From Anseranas semipalmata (Eukaryota > Chordata > Aves > Anseriformes > Anseranatidae), in NCBI GenBank assembly GCA_013399115.1, contig VXAA01005612.1, forward strand, positions 62,001 through 126,000: 64,000 nt of DNA, read 5' to 3'. A program made the position numbers and the translations under genes. Numbering within the stretch: the stretch's first letter is position 1; the number at the start of each line of letters is the position of its first letter. Below are positions 1-11,200 of this stretch, piece after piece. The notes below the pieces were generated by a model. It was not told where the DNA came from. It ran no database searches and saw only the letters and a list, made by a program, of their open reading frames with translations.

Positions 1-435
1 TCATCTGTGGTAGAAGAAACCTGCAGGCAGTGGCAAGGAAGCTTTGGGGATGGATGACTGACCACCTTTGTGGTGCTTTGCCTCAGCTCTTTACTCATGG
101 GCACTGACTGCAGTAAGGATGCCCTGCTTTGAATCACTGGCTTTGAGAGAAGAGAAAACTTGCCCAAGAAGTATTTCAGTGGGTCTGGTGCTGTCATGCA
201 CGTTCATAAATAATCCATATGGCTGAGACCTTCTGTGGGGAAGCCTGCTGTGATAACACCACCCACCAACCTTATCGAGTGTTGCCATGGAGATGGGTAC
301 TCTGAAGCCTGGGGGAGTGGGATAAAGACGAGAAAATCTGGAAATGAAGCACGTATAGAAGCAAACCGTACGCTTCTATTTACTAAGGAGCATTTTAAAA
401 CAGCAGACATTGAGCCAGACATGTTACCTATAATT

Positions 436-442
<7 letters not shown>

Positions 443-476
<34 letters not shown>
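443..476. repeat. (GA)17 microsatellite
   Basis: Uninterrupted GA dinucleotide run, likely polymorphic. Confidence 0.97.
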
Positions 477-479
<3 letters not shown>

Positions 480-2071
480 TATCTTAACAATCAGCAATAA
501 ATCATGAATTTTACATGATCCTGCAGATGTTTCCCTGTCCTTTGCACATCAAATGTGACTGCTGTTCTTTAAAAAGAAACAAGAGGGACACTGTGTTTGT
601 ACCTTGAATCATTGGGTCATTAATGAAATAAGTTTAAACAAAATAGAAGACACGTTTGCTACTCCAGGAAGCAGAAAAAAAATGTTAAATTTAGTGACTA
701 GAAAAGAGTAGGAAGAAAAGTAACTGTAGGAGCTGCGTTTGATATGGACATACCACTTGAAGTCATAAATGACTATCTTAAGCACTTTTATTGCATGTTC
801 AACAAAATCTTGATGTCTTATTTTGTAGTTCATAGATGAATCTATGTTACACAATTGTAGCAAGTTCTGATCTTCTTAGATTTCTTGCATTATTCTGATT
901 AAAAATAAGGGTAAGACAGAAGTACTTTACCCTACTCAGAATTGCAGCTTTTGGGCCATTGCCCTTCTTACAAAATCATTTTCTTTCAAGTATATATTTA
1001 CCTCTGTTACTTCATCCTTGCTGTCAGGGAGCAGGAGATGTAACGCTACTCTGGTTGCTTTGATACCTTACCTTCTATGAAGTATAGCTGAATCTTGCAG
1101 AAATTTAGTGCTTCTAGGCAGACTCCCTGAGTGGATTCTGTTTTGTTCCAAAACTGTCATCAGAGGAGTCTGGCCAAGAGTAAAAGAAAGGAAGAAAAAA
1201 GACCAAGAGGGTTTAAAATAATCCAAAACTTTTATTTAGTATCTTAACTTACATGTTTCTAATCAGTCTGCTTTATTAACTTTTGGTCTTTAGTTTTTCT
1301 ACTGTCTTCCACATGTGTATTATCAGAATAAAACTACGGTGCTTCACCATTACCAAGCAGAGAGCACCCATACAGTTATGCACAAAGCTGTAAAATGAGA
1401 CACAGCAAAACTTAAAACAGAAAATTCTCTTCATATTTCTTTTGTTCAAACAACTGCCAGCTAGAGGCTTGATATATCAGTGACAGAAATAACACTGTCA
1501 GGCTTAAATCATGTGGTGGAACAAAACTTGTAAGTTTACCGTTTATAGCAAGAGCTTCTTTGAGTGGATTTTGAAGCACAAACTTAGAAATTTTTTCTCA
1601 GTATTTAGACAGTATCTACTGCAGGCTGTAATCTAGCCAGCTGATAATAACTCTGCCAGTGGTTAAATAACAGTAAATTGGAAGATTTGGTGAGTGTTTC
1701 ATGAGCATTACAGTTGTAAAGAACATTTCACTTTAGTTCAGTTGGAAAGAGTTGTTCAGAAAATGAGCACTTGGTGGCATTTGTTACTTAAGCATTAGCT
1801 AGTGGGATTTTGTTTTGTTGGTTTTGTTTTTGTTTTCACTCAGGCTTAAGGAAGGTTTTACCATTCACAAAATACTGCATGATCAATCTGTGTGATTTCT
1901 TTCTACTAAACCTGGACTTAGTGTGAAAAATAATATATAGTCAGGCACATACACAATATGAGAAGGCTTGGTTTATCTTACCTACTGAGGCAAGAAATAC
2001 AAAGGCTTCAAGTCATGTGTGAATTCTCCTGCTCTTCTCCCCTCCAGTTACAGCAGACCCCTCTTCCACAG

Positions 2072-2117
2072 AAACAAAACAACAACAACAACAAAACACA
2101 CACACAAAAAAACAAAC
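2072..2117. repeat. A/AAC/CA-rich low-complexity tract
   Basis: Mixed AAC and CA repeats in an A-rich context. Confidence 0.9.
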
Positions 2118-3228
2118 CCTGAAAAAAACACTCCACTGCTTACATTTCTACTGAAACGGAGAAGCACCGTTTTGCTGGGTTATAAGGGACAGCACACAGC
2201 TGGTATTACTAAAGCCATCCAGGTGTAAAACCAGAGCTTACTTGCACTGCTGCTGCTGGTAGCCCTGCTGCTGGGCTCTGCGTGCGCAGAACATAGCAGG
2301 GGGTTAGGTAACATAGCAGGTGTGCAAAGCCTTGAGGAGAACTTTAAGTAAAGGAATAGGGAAAAAAAAAAAAAAAGTAGCCATGTCCACAGTGGCCGTT
2401 ACAAAAAAAAAGTGAAAAAAGAGGTAGCAAAAAAGATCAGGATGGAAACAAATGCTGCTGTTGTCTACTCTTCAGCAGCCATTAGCCCAGGCAGTAGGCA
2501 GTGATCTTATATATTTTATAAAAAGTCCAAATGCCTGCAGCTGAATAATTACATGTGATTTCAATTATATTGCTTTCATCTGATTGAGAATAACTTTTTA
2601 GTCATCACAGAAAGAGAAAGGATTTGAAATGTGATCCAAGTGTGCTTAAAAGTCTCAAAACAAGAAAGAGAATAAAAATAACTCAGCTGGATTGGCTTGT
2701 TTTTTCCTCGAACTACCATTTTTACATATTCTCATGACTTCCGATAGCCTGGCTTTTTAATTTTTTAATGCCTCAGGCTGGCAAAAGTGCAGTGCTCTGG
2801 TACCATAGCACTGCACAGGCTCATTTCAGATGCAGGGTCCACCACCCCACTTGGCTGGACACCTCGTTCTTTGCTCTTCTCCTTTCCCAGCTCCACTCTG
2901 GGGCCAGATGCTCCATCAACTCCTCCAGGCAACCTTTTGGACAGCTGTAGGACTAAGGAAGTTGTCTGCTACACTTACACTAATGCTGCATTCCTTGTTG
3001 CAGGGGTCTCAGTTTTATGGTTTAGGTTTTTAAGGATAGAAGAAGCAAGTTATTGCTCTTGTTCCTTCAGTCTGACTCAGCCTTTGAGGCCTTCAGATAT
3101 GGGTCCTACCTGCAGCTGAGATCTTTCTCAGGCTGGTGTGCTGCTTAGACCCTAGTATGTAGTGTAGAGAGAAAACTGATTAACTCAGGGTCTTCAGGGA
3201 GTTTCATTCATTTTCTGGAGTTTCTTTC

Positions 3229-3263
3229 TTTCTGGAGTTTCTTTCTTTCTTTCTTTCTTTCTT
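3229..3263. repeat. (TTTC)n microsatellite
   Basis: TTTC run preceded by a second short copy of GGAGTTTCTTTCTTTCT at about 3217, suggesting slippage. Confidence 0.95.
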
Positions 3264-4417
3264 AATTGCAAGCATTTATTTTCAAGACAGACTATAAATA
3301 TTGTGGTTGCAGAAATCTCTGAGTTTCAGGTATTCTTTTAAGTTTTAAAGGAAAGTTGGGAAAAAACAATCTTTCTTTTCATCAAAGAAGGTCTTTGAAC
3401 AATCATGAAGGGCAAAAGAAATAGATAAAGAGACTGGTTAGTGGCAGCAAACTATGGTTCATTGTTAGATCAGCAGTTCAATGGTGCTGAAAGGAGAAAA
3501 GGTGCAAATAAATACTCAAGGCAGTTGGTTGGCTGGAATCTCGAATCTTACAAAGGTTAGGCAAGGTATTTGGTAAAGCTTATATTTTGGTCCTTGGTAC
3601 AAGGAGGAACCTTCCACTTTCCCCTTTCACATTCAGAGAAGAGTACTCATAGCTTTGCTGGGTTGAAAATTGATTGGTGCTTTGTAATTGTTCTCCTGAA
3701 AGAACTAAGATGTGTAATAATTATTAAAAAGGATTATTATTTGTTTTAGAAAATCTGAGCACAGAAATGCTGTAAGATATACCTGAACTTATCTGCAAAC
3801 AGTGATTATGCTGATTAACTAGTAAGAAATTATGCAGTCATTGCTCATTTTAATCTGGAGCTGTAATTCAGAAAAGCAGGACCCTTATTTGTCTAACACT
3901 GATTAAAATACAGTACTGAATGAAGATTGTCAGAAATTGATTTGATGGCTGACTGCTGAAAAGCAGAAAACCTTTCTGCAGTGTATACATTTAAATTCTG
4001 CTTGTATAAATGTTAAAATTAATATTTCATATATGTGGGATTCTGTATAAGTAAGAAAAATGTAATTCACCCTGTGAATAAACAGTTCAGTAAAAATATC
4101 AGTAATAATTGATAGAGGAGTACCTCCCTGAAGCTACAGAATTGCCTGTCTATTGGCATATCTATACAACAACCATTAGAGTAATATCTGAACCTCTCAA
4201 AACATTGATGTATTTATTTACTTAATGCCTTTACGAAGTAGGGAAGAACTAATATCCCTGTTTCACACACAGATTAGATAGCTTTTCTGAGGTCATGCAA
4301 AACTTTTTTTTGGTAGAGTGTAGACTTAAGCCTCAAATCCCAGATGAGTACTTCATCTGTTGGATCATTTTCTCCTCCATGGCTCTTTTCAGTTAAATAG
4401 AAACATTAAAGTCCTCT

Positions 4418-4450
4418 TAAACAAACAAACAAGCAAACAACAAACAAAAA
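4418..4450. repeat. (AAAC)n tract at the left edge of the duplication
   Basis: Imperfect AAAC repeat ending exactly where copy 1 of the 1.9 kb duplication begins. Confidence 0.93.
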
Positions 4451-4580
4451 CCCACAAGAACTGGAGAATTAATTTAACCAAATACTAATGTTTGTGTAAG
4501 TGCAAGTCAGCCTAAACTCATTTTATGGTCAGTGGAGAGAAAAAGGAATTTCCAAGTTGTATGCAACTTGGATTATATAA

Positions 4581-4616
<36 letters not shown>
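4581..4616. repeat. (GT)3(AT)15 microsatellite, copy 1
   Basis: One AT unit shorter than its duplicate at 6475-6512. Confidence 0.95.
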
Positions 4617-4618
<2 letters not shown>

Positions 4619-4988
4619 CATTATAATTATATTGCGTGTTATAAATATACAAATATATAAATATATAAAATTAGATGTAAATTCCACATCTGCACACATC
4701 TGTCATGGATTTTTTTCTGAGAGGACTGGTACCTGTACTTTTGAGGGTCTAACAGAATCATGGCTACAAAGCCTAGTAAAATTGCATGCAGGTTGTTTGC
4801 ACCATAACTACAGACTTTAGTGATCTAATGTGACATGTGACTTCATTTTGAGCTTAACAATTTGGCAAGTGAAGATTCTAGTGCCAGTATCGTGCTCTTC
4901 AAGCCTTAGAGTTAACATCTGCCATTATCTACAATCTGTGGCTTTGCGTACAATGCGATGACAGAATTTCCATGACTAACATAGAAAT

Positions 4989-5020
4989 CCTAATCCCTTA
5001 TCACCCTAATCCCTTATCAC
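4989..5020. repeat. 16-bp exact tandem duplication
   Basis: CCTAATCCCTTATCAC occurs twice back to back. It is present again in the second 1.9 kb copy. Confidence 0.95.
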
Positions 5021-5336
5021 ACATCTATCTTGTGAAGATTAATAGTTTGTACAATGATTTGAAGGTGCAAATGCTATAGACTAGGTATTATAAATGATAT
5101 GTGTCAGGTCTGGGGGCTTATTTATAAAGCCAGTTCATTACTTTCTACTAATTACTGGGTGAAGCATTGATTGATAGTTTTAAAATCTCAAATGCTGACT
5201 GGACAATAAAATTTCCTTCTTTTTCAGACCCCTTCCTACCCTTTCAAAATCCAGTTTTACCAAATGCCATGTGTTTTAAGTTTTTGTTTCTGTAATTTCT
5301 CCTGCAAGTTTGCTATTTGTTTTGCAGATATTTACT

Positions 5337-5356
5337 CAGTGTACTTCAGTACACTG
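5337..5356. repeat. Perfect 9-bp inverted repeat (hairpin), duplicated at 7233-7252
   Basis: CAGTGTACT, TC, AGTACACTG. The two-base loop makes it a near-perfect palindrome. The second occurrence is explained by the 1.9 kb duplication. Confidence 0.7.
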
Positions 5357-5887
5357 TGCTCAGTAAACAGGAGATGGTGGATGTTGTACAAATTTTAAAA
5401 TGTATTCCATATTTATTTTTAGATCATAGTCATCAAATGAGAGGGTAGAGTTCACAAAAAATTAAACCTTATTTTATTTAACCTCTGTGTGTGTTTGTAT
5501 ACAAATGTCAGGACAATGCAACAACCAATTTATTTTTTTTATGGGGCAGTTTTTACAAAGCAGTAGTCTAGCAAATGGGGTTGTTATAGACATGGATCCT
5601 TCAGATCTCTGTTCACTTGCATTTCTTTGGATAAAGGTAGTCTCTAGACTTATATGTTGAAGTTATAAATATGTTGAATTGGTGTTAATGTGCTCAACTT
5701 TTGGCAGATGAAGATCTTCATGTTTCTATGTAAATCATCTTTAGATAATGAGTTAGCTCAATATACCAGCATATGCCTAGAAAAAATGTGTTTAAACATC
5801 TTTCACTGAAACCTTAAGTAACAGACTTATTGACATATGAGCAAACTGTTCTCAGATGAGGGAGGCTGATAAACCCTGGTATATTTA

Positions 5888-6341
5888 TCACCACTGATCA
5901 CCATGCTGCACAATTTCTACCATCCACTGGGGGGTGATTATGACTTTATTGGTTCCTGTTACTAATTTTAGGGAGCTCCTGAATCTGGTAGCCTGACAGA
6001 GGTGAAGCTGCCTCAGCGCCGTGTCCCCATGTCTGGCCAGCAGCCAGGCTGAGCAGGTACTCCCCATAGGCACCACAGGACCCATAGTCCAACTCTGGCT
6101 GTTGGCATTCAGACCACCATAGGCACACAGGCACACAGAATAGACAGCTCCTCACCCAGGAGAATAGTTAGGAGTTGAGTTTATTGAGAAGATAGGACAG
6201 ACTGTGGTGGCATGGACGTGTGGGGCATGGTCAGACGAGTGTACCAGCAAGCCTGCTTACATGCTACTGGTCTGTCACTCCTTCCACAACAAAGTTAGTG
6301 CTTTAGAAACTTCATTTTATCCAATAGGATGGAGATTTGTC
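5888..6341 (-). mobile_element. Possible LTR-like segment on the minus strand (copy 1)
   Basis: This stretch is clearly more GC-rich than its surroundings. Read on the minus strand it has a CAATAAA poly(A)-type signal (reverse of TTTATTG near 6180-6186) followed by a GC-rich, U5-like stretch. I could not find TG...CA ends, a target-site duplication or a primer-binding site, so this may be an old LTR remnant or simply a GC-rich island. The same sequence recurs at 7784-8237 because of the duplication. Confidence 0.25.
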
Positions 6342-6342
6342 N
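6342..6342. other. Single ambiguous base (N) at the duplication junction
   Basis: The only N seen in the window. It lies exactly between the end of copy 1 and the start of copy 2, as expected for a minimal gap placed between two contigs whose ends overlap. Confidence 0.97.
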
Positions 6343-6474
6343 AACCCACAAGAACTGGAGAATTAATTTAACCAAATACTAATGTTTGTGTAAGTGCAAG
6401 TCAGCCTAAACTCATTTTATGGTCAGTGGAGAGAAAAAGGAATTTCCAAGTTGTATGCAACTTGGATTATATAA

Positions 6475-6514
<40 letters not shown>

Positions 6515-8237
6515 CATTATAATTATATTGCGTGTTATAAATATACAAATATATAAATATATAAAATTAGATGTAAATTCCACATCTGCACACATCTGTC
6601 ATGGATTTTTTTCTGAGAGGACTGGTACCTGTACTTTTGAGGGTCTAACAGAATCATGGCTACAAAGCCTAGTAAAATTGCATGCAGGTTGTTTGCACCA
6701 TAACTACAGACTTTAGTGATCTAATGTGACATGTGACTTCATTTTGAGCTTAACAATTTGGCAAGTGAAGATTCTAGTGCCAGTATCGTGCTCTTCAAGC
6801 CTTAGAGTTAACATCTGCCATTATCTACAATCTGTGGCTTTGCGTACAATGCGATGACAGAATTTCCATGACTAACATAGAAATCCTAATCCCTTATCAC
6901 CCTAATCCCTTATCACACATCTATCTTGTGAAGATTAATAGTTTGTACAATGATTTGAAGGTGCAAATGCTATAGACTAGGTATTATAAATGATATGTGT
7001 CAGGTCTGGGGGCTTATTTATAAAGCCAGTTCATTACTTTCTACTAATTACTGGGTGAAGCATTGATTGATAGTTTTAAAATCTCAAATGCTGACTGGAC
7101 AATAAAATTTCCTTCTTTTTCAGACCCCTTCCTACCCTTTCAAAATCCAGTTTTACCAAATGCCATGTGTTTTAAGTTTTTGTTTCTGTAATTTCTCCTG
7201 CAAGTTTGCTATTTGTTTTGCAGATATTTACTCAGTGTACTTCAGTACACTGTGCTCAGTAAACAGGAGATGGTGGATGTTGTACAAATTTTAAAATGTA
7301 TTCCATATTTATTTTTAGATCATAGTCATCAAATGAGAGGGTAGAGTTCACAAAAAATTAAACCTTATTTTATTTAACCTCTGTGTGTGTTTGTATACAA
7401 ATGTCAGGACAATGCAACAACCAATTTATTTTTTTTATGGGGCAGTTTTTACAAAGCAGTAGTCTAGCAAATGGGGTTGTTATAGACATGGATCCTTCAG
7501 ATCTCTGTTCACTTGCATTTCTTTGGATAAAGGTAGTCTCTAGACTTATATGTTGAAGTTATAAATATGTTGAATTGGTGTTAATGTGCTCAACTTTTGG
7601 CAGATGAAGATCTTCATGTTTCTATGTAAATCATCTTTAGATAATGAGTTAGCTCAATATACCAGCATATGCCTAGAAAAAATGTGTTTAAACATCTTTC
7701 ACTGAAACCTTAAGTAACAGACTTATTGACATATGAGCAAACTGTTCTCAGATGAGGGAGGCTGATAAACCCTGGTATATTTATCACCACTGATCACCAT
7801 GCTGCACAATTTCTACCATCCACTGGGGGGTGATTATGACTTTATTGGTTCCTGTTACTAATTTTAGGGAGCTCCTGAATCTGGTAGCCTGACAGAGGTG
7901 AAGCTGCCTCAGCGCCGTGTCCCCATGTCTGGCCAGCAGCCAGGCTGAGCAGGTACTCCCCATAGGCACCACAGGACCCATAGTCCAACTCTGGCTGTTG
8001 GCATTCAGACCACCATAGGCACACAGGCACACAGAATAGACAGCTCCTCACCCAGGAGAATAGTTAGGAGTTGAGTTTATTGAGAAGATAGGACAGACTG
8101 TGGTGGCATGGACGTGTGGGGCATGGTCAGACGAGTGTACCAGCAAGCCTGCTTACATGCTACTGGTCTGTCACTCCTTCCACAACAAAGTTAGTGCTTT
8201 AGAAACTTCATTTTATCCAATAGGATGGAGATTTGTC
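6343..8237 (+). repeat. Direct tandem duplication, copy 2 (1895 bp)
   Basis: Repeats 4449-6341. The offset is 1894 bp before the AT microsatellite and 1896 bp after it. Sequence continues past the homology at 8238 without interruption, so copy 2 is joined to the right flank and copy 1 to the left flank. Confidence 0.97.
6475..6512. repeat. (GT)3(AT)16 microsatellite, copy 2
   Basis: The only difference I found between the two 1.9 kb copies lies here. Confidence 0.95.
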
Positions 8238-11200
8238 AGAAACAGAGAGAACAATCAGCAGTTACTTATGAAGACTAAAGCTAGCAAGTTCCTCAGCAGT
8301 ACAAGAAATAGCAACTAATGATAAGAATTATTCATGCAGGAGAGACTGTTGGAGAAGGCTGAAGGGTAGGCGTGCAGCTAAGAACATCCCAAAGGAGACC
8401 AAGAATGGCTAGGAACATTTGTGACTTAAAAGTGAATTTTTTAAATAGTTACTTATACATAAAAGAAACCAACGTAGTTATCCTCTCTTTCTTCTTTTGG
8501 TTTGGAGGTTGTTTTGTATAAAAATGGTAGAATATGCTGTTCACAATCAAACCTCTGTCAACTGAAATTAGAGCAGTGTAGATTATTGAATGCTATACAG
8601 TCAGGCCCCAGACAATCCTGTTACGTTGCAGTTTCACAATCAGAATTAGAAAGCAAAGTCATCACCAGTTTTGATCAAAGGAGACTCTGTGAAGCCCTTT
8701 TGCTTGATCAAGCTTTTGACACTGCAAACTACAGGGTGTTAATTAACAATCTTTGCCATCTTTACTTCTCTGATGTAGTTCTTAAACGGTTTCAAAGCCA
8801 TTGTAATTCTCAGGAAGAAAATATGAGATATCTACAGAAAATTATTAGTGAAATAATAGGTCGTATGAGATGGCTGTAATGGTTCCCGTTACCTTAAGCC
8901 TGTGAACGTGTCAAAAGACCATGGGCCTGGTACTATCCTGTCGCTACAGGAGGCATTGGTTTAGCCTCTTTAGTGGTTTCTGGATTATGAATTAATCTTC
9001 CAAGTTCTTGTATTTTATGCAGTGATTTCTTGCATGATATAATATCACTATCTACTGTATGCGAAAAGGCTATTATCAGTTGGTAGAAAAGGCTTTTGCT
9101 CCACTATTGCTCAGAAAATTGAATTTTTTCATTGGGCTTACCTATTATTTTCAGACAAACCTAACAATGAATTTGGTGCAGAGTGTGTAACATCATGTCT
9201 ACAGCACGCAGAGGCTTGTAAAGCAGAGATTTCCCCTTCAGCCAGCTTGAAGCCTGCTAAGGTATCCTCCTGACAGTGCGGCACTGCCTGGGAACAGTGA
9301 AGATTTAAAGCTTTGTTAGCCTAAGACTGTGCAAGACTGGCTGCTTTAGTGGTGATGCTGTAAGAACACAGCTGTAGTGCTTACCCAGCTCCATGCCAAG
9401 GACTTTTGCACTGTGATCCACTCCACGACACTGATACAGCCCTCATGTTTCATTGTCGTCTGGATTTCTCTCAAGGCAATGGTAAAGGGAGGTGTACAAA
9501 CTCACAGCCCACACTTTGTGCTAGCAATCAGGTGGTTCTGCTGTGCTCCTGGTGAGATAGGGGTTCACATGAGTACGTGCAGTTTCCCACGTAGCAGGTT
9601 GATATGAGGCAAGTGTGTGCAGTTTGCAAACTACCTAGACCATTACTGACAGCTGAATTTCTTTCCCTCCACACAGTGAGTTAAAGTATGAGATCATTTT
9701 ATTTTTGGTAGCCCTTGGAAACTTTTATATTACCCCACTGTTGATAAGGGAGGGCCTAGTTCTAGTGTTTGTCGTGTTTTTCTTTTCTAATTTTAGAGAG
9801 CATAATGCCACCATCTCACATAGGCACAGTAAATAAAATAATGTAGGTGGAATCATGGTCCTACCAAATTTGGGTGGTAGCAAACATGAATTAATAACTG
9901 AAAAAGAACCAAAGAGAAAAGGCTAAATGAAATTGAGGGAGGAAGATTTTTTCCTTCTGCATTCCTAAAGAATTTTTGTTAGCCTAGTTCCCTTTAAGAT
10001 GTAGCAAATGTATCTCCAAGAAATGAAGTATTTTGTCATAAATTTAATACCATTCCTTCTGCTCTTGGGCCAGACATTCAAATCTATCTACCCCTTGGCG
10101 GATAAATTGCATAGTATTTATCTGTGCCTTGTGATGTATGTATCTCATTCTCCCTGTTTTTTAAATTATTTTTTTATAAAACAAAAAATATAGTTCGTAG
10201 TCTTGCAGAGTGCATTTGCAGGGTGTAATTTAATGTGCCCTTCTGTGAACTTTCATACAGAAAATGTCAGTTACTTACATACCTAAACCATACAAGACAT
10301 TGCCCTAACAATTCCATCTTCAGAAAGGTTAGTGTAGGGGTTTTTTGATAATGTGTGAATTATCAAGATAACTTATTTGAAAGGTGGTGAATGAGATGAA
10401 AATCTTGTGCAGATGGAGAAATAAGTTTATTTTTTAACTGAGTGTTTTAGCAGTTCAGAGTACTTTTTAATGATATTATATCAGTGACATGAGATAATTG
10501 AACAGTATCTTATCTATTAAAAATGTGTTCCTCATAATAATAGGGAATTGCATGCTAACCTTAGTATAAAAAAAATTGTTCTGCAATTTTTATTAACAAC
10601 TTAAGATGTAAATTGTCACTGGATTCTAAACTACATATAACAGATGTTTTTCTCCTATCTCTTTCTGTAAAAAATACATATTTTTTTTCTCTGTGGCACT
10701 TAGCACAATATCATAGTCTAGGATTGTAGTTATCCATTGCTGCAGTTTTATATGTATTTTATCTTGCACATCTCCATTGGCACATACATTTTGGTGCTGT
10801 TTTGTTTGAGATGGGTGGGAACAAGGAAGGTTTTTTTTTCTCATCCAAGCTGAGGATTGCCATACAGCTGTGAGAGCCCTTTAATTAAGTCAGACTAAGC
10901 TACATCAGATGGGCTGGTAACTGAGTGCACTGTGAAGACAGCTGAGCTGTCGATGCTGGGCTTTAATTAGAACTTCTAATATTTCATCCTTTAGTGCCCG
11001 AAGTGTGACCTGTCAAGCTGCTGAGAGGCTGCCCCTTTTTGACAGAGGTGCAGCTCTGAGCCCAGGACTGGCTCTTGCTTATATGCAATTTGTATACAAT
11101 CACTTGGTGTTGCATTTTCTTTCTAGATGTGCTTGTCTGCAGGAGCAGAAAATCATAGATCTGTTAATATTAAAGGGTATTTGGACTTGTTAAATAGCTC

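Larger units (their letters stand above)
1..4448. other. Non-coding sequence upstream of the first visible exon
   Basis: Presumably PTPRN2 intron, since coding begins mid-protein at 13549. It holds a (GA)n tract (443-476), an A/CA-rich tract (2072-2117), an A run (2362-2376), a TTTC repeat (3229-3263) and an AAAC repeat (4418-4450). Overlapping open frames at 2768-3119 have no common codon signal or motif. Nothing else is assignable. Confidence 0.7.
4449..6341 (+). repeat. Direct tandem duplication, copy 1 (1893 bp)
   Basis: This block is repeated immediately downstream at 6343-8237 in the same orientation. It begins inside or at the edge of an AAAC repeat and stops at GAGATTTGTC just before an N. 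In the stretches I compared, including the paired open frames (5888-6136 with 7784-8032; 5946-6155 with 7842-8051), the copies are identical. The one difference seen is a single AT unit in the microsatellite ((AT)15 here, (AT)16 in copy 2). Confidence 0.97.

Noticed and set aside
2768..3119. Three overlapping open frames (60-110 codons) on the + strand
   Set aside because: All three frames are open at once because of composition; none shows a family motif, splice signals or codon bias.
4581..4820. Open frame running through the AT microsatellite (and its copy at 6426-6716)
   Set aside because: The Tyr-Ile repeats are simply the translated AT repeat, and the pair exists only because of the 1.9 kb duplication.
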